A DNA stretch of 64,000 bases, taken from NCBI RefSeq assembly GCF_001311885.1, contig NZ_BBCE01000004.1, forward strand, positions 62,001 through 126,000, given 5' to 3'. Positions within the stretch are counted from its first letter, which is position 1; each line of letters begins with the position of its first letter. The notes under the pieces are model-generated. The model searched no databases and was not told where the DNA came from. It saw only the letters and a list, made by a program, of their open reading frames with translations. The DNA is from Syntrophomonas palmitatica JCM 14374. GTDB taxonomy: Bacteria; Bacillota; Syntrophomonadia; Syntrophomonadales; Syntrophomonadaceae. This document shows, in pieces, positions 60,526-64,000 of the stretch. Both the position numbers and the translations under genes were made by a program.

Positions 60526-61299
60526 GTGATTAGAGGTTTATATACCGCGGCTGCCGGGATGATGCTGCAGATGGCGCGCCAGGATACCGTCGCCAATAAT
60601 TTGGCAAATGTTAATACCAGCGGTTTTAAAAAACAAACGGCTGTCGCCCGGGAATTCCCGGAGATGCTGATGAGTCGTTTGGGTGAAACCCGTACCAATA
60701 TAAAAGGGGAGATAGAGCCGGTTCCCATAGAAGTCATAGGACCAGTAGGAACAGGGGCTGCAATAGACGCTGTTTATACCGACTATACAATGGGACGGTT
60801 AAAGAAAACGGATAATCATTTGGACGTGGCCCTGGGGACTGACGGTTATTTTGTAGTGCAAACCCCGGCAGGTCAGCGTTATACCCGTAATGGCGAATTC
60901 AAGCTGGACAGCCAGAACTATCTGCTTACTAATCAGGGATACCGGGTGCTGGATAATAATTACCAGCCTATACAGGTTGAAGGTGAATTCACCATAGACG
61001 CTTTAGGCGCTGTAATAGTGGATGGGCAGGAAGCAACCCGTTTGGGAATAGTCAGATTCGCCAACCCTAATCTTTTAAAACGCGAAGGCGAAAATCTCTA
61101 TAGTGCCGCTGAACAAGCCCAGGCCATTGAAAACCCCCAGGTGATGGAAGGCTACGTAGAGGATTCAAACGTTAACGCCGTACAGGAGATGGTTACGTTA
61201 ATCAATGTCGTTCGCGCCTATGAATCGCTGCAAAAGATGGTGCAGGCTGAAGATGAATTGACTCAGGTAGCTATAGATCAAGTAGCGGCTGTACAATAG
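60526..61299 (+). CDS. Flagellar hook-basal body (FlgF/FlgG-type) rod protein
   Basis: The 257-residue axial protein begins IRGLYTAAAGMMLQMARQD and has the rod motif NNLANVNTSGFKKQ, with the C-terminal NPQVMEGYVEDSNVNAVQEM and VRAYESLQKM segments. In Bacillus the pair flhO-flhP follows mbl; only one copy is present here. GTG start behind GGAGGG. It polymerises in the distal rod or hook base. Confidence 0.93.
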   Translation: MIRGLYTAAAGMMLQMARQDTVANNLANVNTSGFKKQTAVAREFPEMLMSRLGETRTNIKGEIEPVPIEVIGPVGTGAAIDAVYTDYTMGRLKKTDNHLDVALGTDGYFVVQTPAGQRYTRNGEFKLDSQNYLLTNQGYRVLDNNYQPIQVEGEFTIDALGAVIVDGQEATRLGIVRFANPNLLKREGENLYSAAEQAQAIENPQVMEGYVEDSNVNAVQEMVTLINVVRAYESLQKMVQAEDELTQVAIDQVAAVQ

Positions 61300-61309
61300 C
61301 AAAATGCTA

Positions 61310-61334
61310 AAACCGCCCAGAGGGGCGTTTTTTT
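61310..61334 (+). terminator. Intrinsic terminator after the flagellar gene
   Basis: CGCCC (61314-61318) and GGGCG (61323-61327) form a stem extended by AAAA/TTTT, followed by TTTTTTT. Confidence 0.8.
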
Positions 61335-61410
61335 GTGCCTGAAATAAGCAGGAAAATATATAAAAAAGGCCAATAATAATGATTATGAACAACGGGAAGG
61401 AACACGGAAC

Positions 61411-62154
61411 GTGAAAGCGAATATTCTTGGATGTATGGTTAATATCAAGTCCATGGACCAAACCGTGCAAATAATTGAAGATTTTATAGACCGCGGCCGA
61501 CCCAGTCAGGTAATTACTCTAAATGCTGAAATCATCTATCAGGCTCAGCACAATGAAGCCCTGATGAAACTCATAAATAAAGCCGATTTGGTTACTCCTG
61601 ACGGCATCGGCGTAATTTGGGCCGCTAACCAGCTTGGGTTTAAGGCTTCAGAACGGGTAAGCGGTATAGATCTGTTATACAGGCTTTGCGAAAGGGCAGT
61701 TTTTAAGGGTTGGAGGATATATTTGCTGGGGGCGGCGCCGGGATTGGCTGAACAGGCGGGTGAAGAACTAAAAAGGCTTTATCCGGGGTTATGTATTTGC
61801 GGTTCTCACCATGGTTATTTCAGTGAAGCTGATGAACCGGCCCTGATTGAGGAAATAAAAAATCTGGCTCCCGCTATTCTATTTGTGGCCCTGGGGGCTC
61901 CGCGCCAGGAGTTTTGGATAGATCAAAATAAATCCATATTAGGAGTTCCGGTATCTGTAGGGGTAGGAGGCAGTTTTGACGTTATAGCCGGAATCAAAAA
62001 AAGAGCTCCCCGTCTATTTATTACTTTAAATCTGGAATGGTTATATCGCCTGGTTTCTGAACCGTCACGCTTAAAAAGACAAATGGTCCTGCCTCGTTAC
62101 GTGGGGCTCATATTACGAGAAAAACTGCGCCGAAAGAATACCGCAAGCAGATAA
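61411..62154 (+). CDS. tagA: WecG/TagA/CpsF-family glycosyltransferase
   Basis: The 247-residue enzyme matches the TagA family: TLNAEIIYQAQHNEALMKLI, the catalytic ADLVTPDGIGVIWAA, IYLLGAAPGLAEQAGEEL, ALGAPRQEFWI and VGVGGSFDVIAG. TagA adds N-acetylmannosamine to undecaprenyl-PP-GlcNAc in wall teichoic acid or related polymer synthesis. GTG start with GGAAGGA upstream. Confidence 0.92.
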   Translation: MKANILGCMVNIKSMDQTVQIIEDFIDRGRPSQVITLNAEIIYQAQHNEALMKLINKADLVTPDGIGVIWAANQLGFKASERVSGIDLLYRLCERAVFKGWRIYLLGAAPGLAEQAGEELKRLYPGLCICGSHHGYFSEADEPALIEEIKNLAPAILFVALGAPRQEFWIDQNKSILGVPVSVGVGGSFDVIAGIKKRAPRLFITLNLEWLYRLVSEPSRLKRQMVLPRYVGLILREKLRRKNTASR

Positions 62155-62189
62155 ACCAATCCGGGTAACGCAAGTTGGGAGGGTTTAAA

Positions 62190-64000
62190 TTGAAGGATAA
62201 GCAGGTTTTTGCCCTGGATATAGGGACACGCAAAATTGTGGGACTGCTTATGGAAAAAACCGCTGCAGGTTACCAAGTCGTTGACGCGGAGATAAGAGAA
62301 CATAACACCCGGGCTATGCTGGATGGACAAATTCATGATGTGGAAGCGGTAGCGGAAATCATAAAAGAAATAAAGGATACCCTGGAAAATCGCCTGGAGT
62401 GCACATTTGAAAATGCGGCCGTGGCTGCGGCCGGTCGGGCTCTAAAAACGGCACGGGGAACAGTGCGTAAAAAGAGGAACCGGTTAATTGAAATGAGCCG
62501 TGATGAGGTACGGGCCTTGGAAGTAGAGGCAGTGCAGCAGGCCCAATACCAGTTGACCCAGGATGAAAAGGAGAAGGGAGAAAGCGCCAATTACTTCTGT
62601 GTTGGTTATAGTGTTATCCGCTGCCTTTTGGAAGGACAGGAAATAGGCAGCCTGGTAGGGCAGATTGGACAGGAGGCAGCCGTGGAAGTTATTGCTACTT
62701 TCCTGCCGCGCGTAGTTGTCGACAGCCTTTTTTCATCATTAAGAAGAGCTGATTTGGGAATACAAAGCCTTACCCTGGAGCCCATAGCAGCACTCTCGGT
62801 AGCCATACCTCCGGCTATGCGGCTGTTGAATCTGGCCCTGGTTGACATAGGGGCAGGAACATCTGATATAGCTATAGTTAAAGACGGAAAGATATCTGCC
62901 TATGCTATGGTGCCTATCGGCGGCGACGAAATCAGCGAATTCATCGCAGGTGAATACCTGCTGGATTTCAATTCTGCAGAGATAATTAAGCGGCGCCTCT
63001 CAGAACTAGAAGAGATAGAATTGGTAGATATACTGGGCAATCGCAGCCGAATGGCGTCTAAGGAAATAATAAACCGAATGCAGGATCTGGTAAATGATCT
63101 GGCCCGCAGCATTGCGCAGAACATCCTGGCCCTGAACCAGAAAGCCCCCAGTGCGGTTCTATGTGTCGGCGGAGGAAGCCTTACCCCAGATTTAACCCGC
63201 AGCCTGGCATTACATTTAGAACTTCCTGCCAACCGGGTGGGGATTAGAACCCCCGAAAACTTTGACAGTATTATGGTTAACTCCGATTTTCTTAAGGGAC
63301 CTCAGGGAGTCACGCCCCTGGGTATTGCCTATAATTATTTTACGATTCCTCCGGTGCCTTTTACTAAAATCAAGGTCAATGGGAGAGAGATAAGCCTTTG
63401 GAATATCGGCGAAATAAATGTAGGCACAGCTTTGTTGAGCTCCGGCATTGCCCTGAATAATATTTACGGCCGGCCAGGACTGGGCAAAAGCATAGAAATT
63501 AACGGCGTGGTTCGTATTATTAAAGGCGAAGTGGGCGCACCTCCTTTGATTAAAGTAAACTCTCAAGACGCTTCTTTAGAAACCCCCGTAAAGGAAAACG
63601 ATGAAATTGAGTTCGCGCCGGGAATGGATGGCAAAGATGCTTCCATAAAAGCCCGTGATCTCGTTCCGGCGGTACGTGGCCAGGTCCTGGTCAACGGCGA
63701 TTTAATCGATCTCGAACCGGTTATCCTTATCGACGGCCGCCGCTGTTCGCCTGATGAAGAAATACCCGACCGGGCCAGAGTGGAATTTAAGTCGGTGAAT
63801 AGCCTGGCCAATATTTTGCTGGCGGCTGGTTTGTCTCCGCATTGGCTGGAAGAAAAGAATCTGCGTTATTACCTTAACGGCCAGGAGATGTTTCTCAGGT
63901 GGACTGCGGTCGAAGTCTGGGTAAATGGAGAAAAAGCGCGTATTGAACAAGAAGTTGCGGCGGGGGCGGACATAAAATATTCCACTCGCAAGCTGTGGCC
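62190..64000 (+). CDS. FtsA-like actin-fold protein with long C-terminal extension (partial)
   Basis: From TTG 62190 (GGGAGGG 6 bases upstream) the frame runs open to the right edge, about 603 residues so far. Residues 1-390 show the FtsA/actin fold: VFALDIGTRKIVGLL, AAVAAAGRALKT, ALVDIGAGTSDIAIVKDG, and LCVGGGSLTPDLTRSLA. FtsA proteins are normally ~420 residues; here at least ~210 more follow, with short beta-rich units each opening KVNGREISL, VLVNGDLIDL or VWVNGEKARI, which look like tandem beta-grasp-type modules. It lies after mbl and tagA, so a role in cell division or envelope assembly is likely. The end is outside the window. Confidence 0.85.
   Translation, partial: MKDKQVFALDIGTRKIVGLLMEKTAAGYQVVDAEIREHNTRAMLDGQIHDVEAVAEIIKEIKDTLENRLECTFENAAVAAAGRALKTARGTVRKKRNRLIEMSRDEVRALEVEAVQQAQYQLTQDEKEKGESANYFCVGYSVIRCLLEGQEIGSLVGQIGQEAAVEVIATFLPRVVVDSLFSSLRRADLGIQSLTLEPIAALSVAIPPAMRLLNLALVDIGAGTSDIAIVKDGKISAYAMVPIGGDEISEFIAGEYLLDFNSAEIIKRRLSELEEIELVDILGNRSRMASKEIINRMQDLVNDLARSIAQNILALNQKAPSAVLCVGGGSLTPDLTRSLALHLELPANRVGIRTPENFDSIMVNSDFLKGPQGVTPLGIAYNYFTIPPVPFTKIKVNGREISLWNIGEINVGTALLSSGIALNNIYGRPGLGKSIEINGVVRIIKGEVGAPPLIKVNSQDASLETPVKENDEIEFAPGMDGKDASIKARDLVPAVRGQVLVNGDLIDLEPVILIDGRRCSPDEEIPDRARVEFKSVNSLANILLAAGLSPHWLEEKNLRYYLNGQEMFLRWTAVEVWVNGEKARIEQEVAAGADIKYSTRKLW

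Overview
The window looks like a chromosomal segment of a Gram-positive, endospore-lineage, flagellated anaerobe of the class Clostridia, most likely a Syntrophomonas-type syntroph. Pointers are the Firmicute gene order (pyrG / spo0F-fba-fsa-glpX-rho / rpmE-DUF1385-prfA-prmC-sua5-mntP-ywlE-rpiB-glyA / atp operon / ywmB-murA-spoIID-spoIIID-mbl-flagellar rod-tagA), many TTG/GTG starts with strong Shine-Dalgarno sequences, a stand-alone [FeFe] hydrogenase and a butyryl/acetyl-type CoA-transferase. The genus is inference; no rRNA is present.

Layout. 1-5145: a truncated sensor protein, then a metallo-beta-lactamase-fold hydrolase divergent from an ArsR regulator and a Zn/Cd/Pb P-type ATPase. 5139-10856: a YihY membrane protein and a drug-efflux type operon (membrane fusion protein, two ABC ATPases, ABC-2 permease, TetR regulator) with a clear promoter and overlapping operator. 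10912-12808: a compact AT-rich restriction-modification pair (XcyI/Cfr9I type). 12838-16377: [FeFe] hydrogenase and an SLH/transglutaminase exported protein. 16547-24356: YycJ hydrolase, HD-GYP protein, degenerate M1-peptidase-like protein, argS, a short RpoE, a UPF0173 hydrolase and pyrG. 24367-25739: CoA-transferase. 26265-33669: sppA, Yip1-like protein, spo0F, fba, fsa, glpX, rho and a LysM/M23 peptidase. 33737-40242: radical SAM protein, YhaM-like nuclease, FAD oxidoreductase, lipoprotein, an IF-2B-like/Nudix pair and a DUF3784 protein. 40368-47889: rpmE to glyA plus a MazG-like protein. 48148-55190: F1Fo ATP synthase operon (atpZ-B-E-F-H-A-G-D-C). 55261-64000: two small membrane proteins, ywmB, murA, spoIID, spoIIID, mbl, a flagellar rod/hook protein, tagA and an FtsA-like protein that runs off the right edge.

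The most important caution is that 13 genes carry 15 single frameshifts, including pyrG (two), atpA, atpG and glpX, which should be intact in a living cell. Twelve of the fifteen are consistent with exactly one missing base. I read these as sequencing or assembly indels and annotate each gene across its full span.

The most interesting non-coding signals are two hairpins in the atpZ leader that could hide or bridge the ribosome-binding site, terminator-like hairpins inside the atp operon (strongest between atpE and atpF), a rpmE leader resembling an L31 autoregulatory element, two regulator/operator/promoter sets (ArsR and TetR), and a family of degenerate CACAGAT-containing intergenic inverted repeats.
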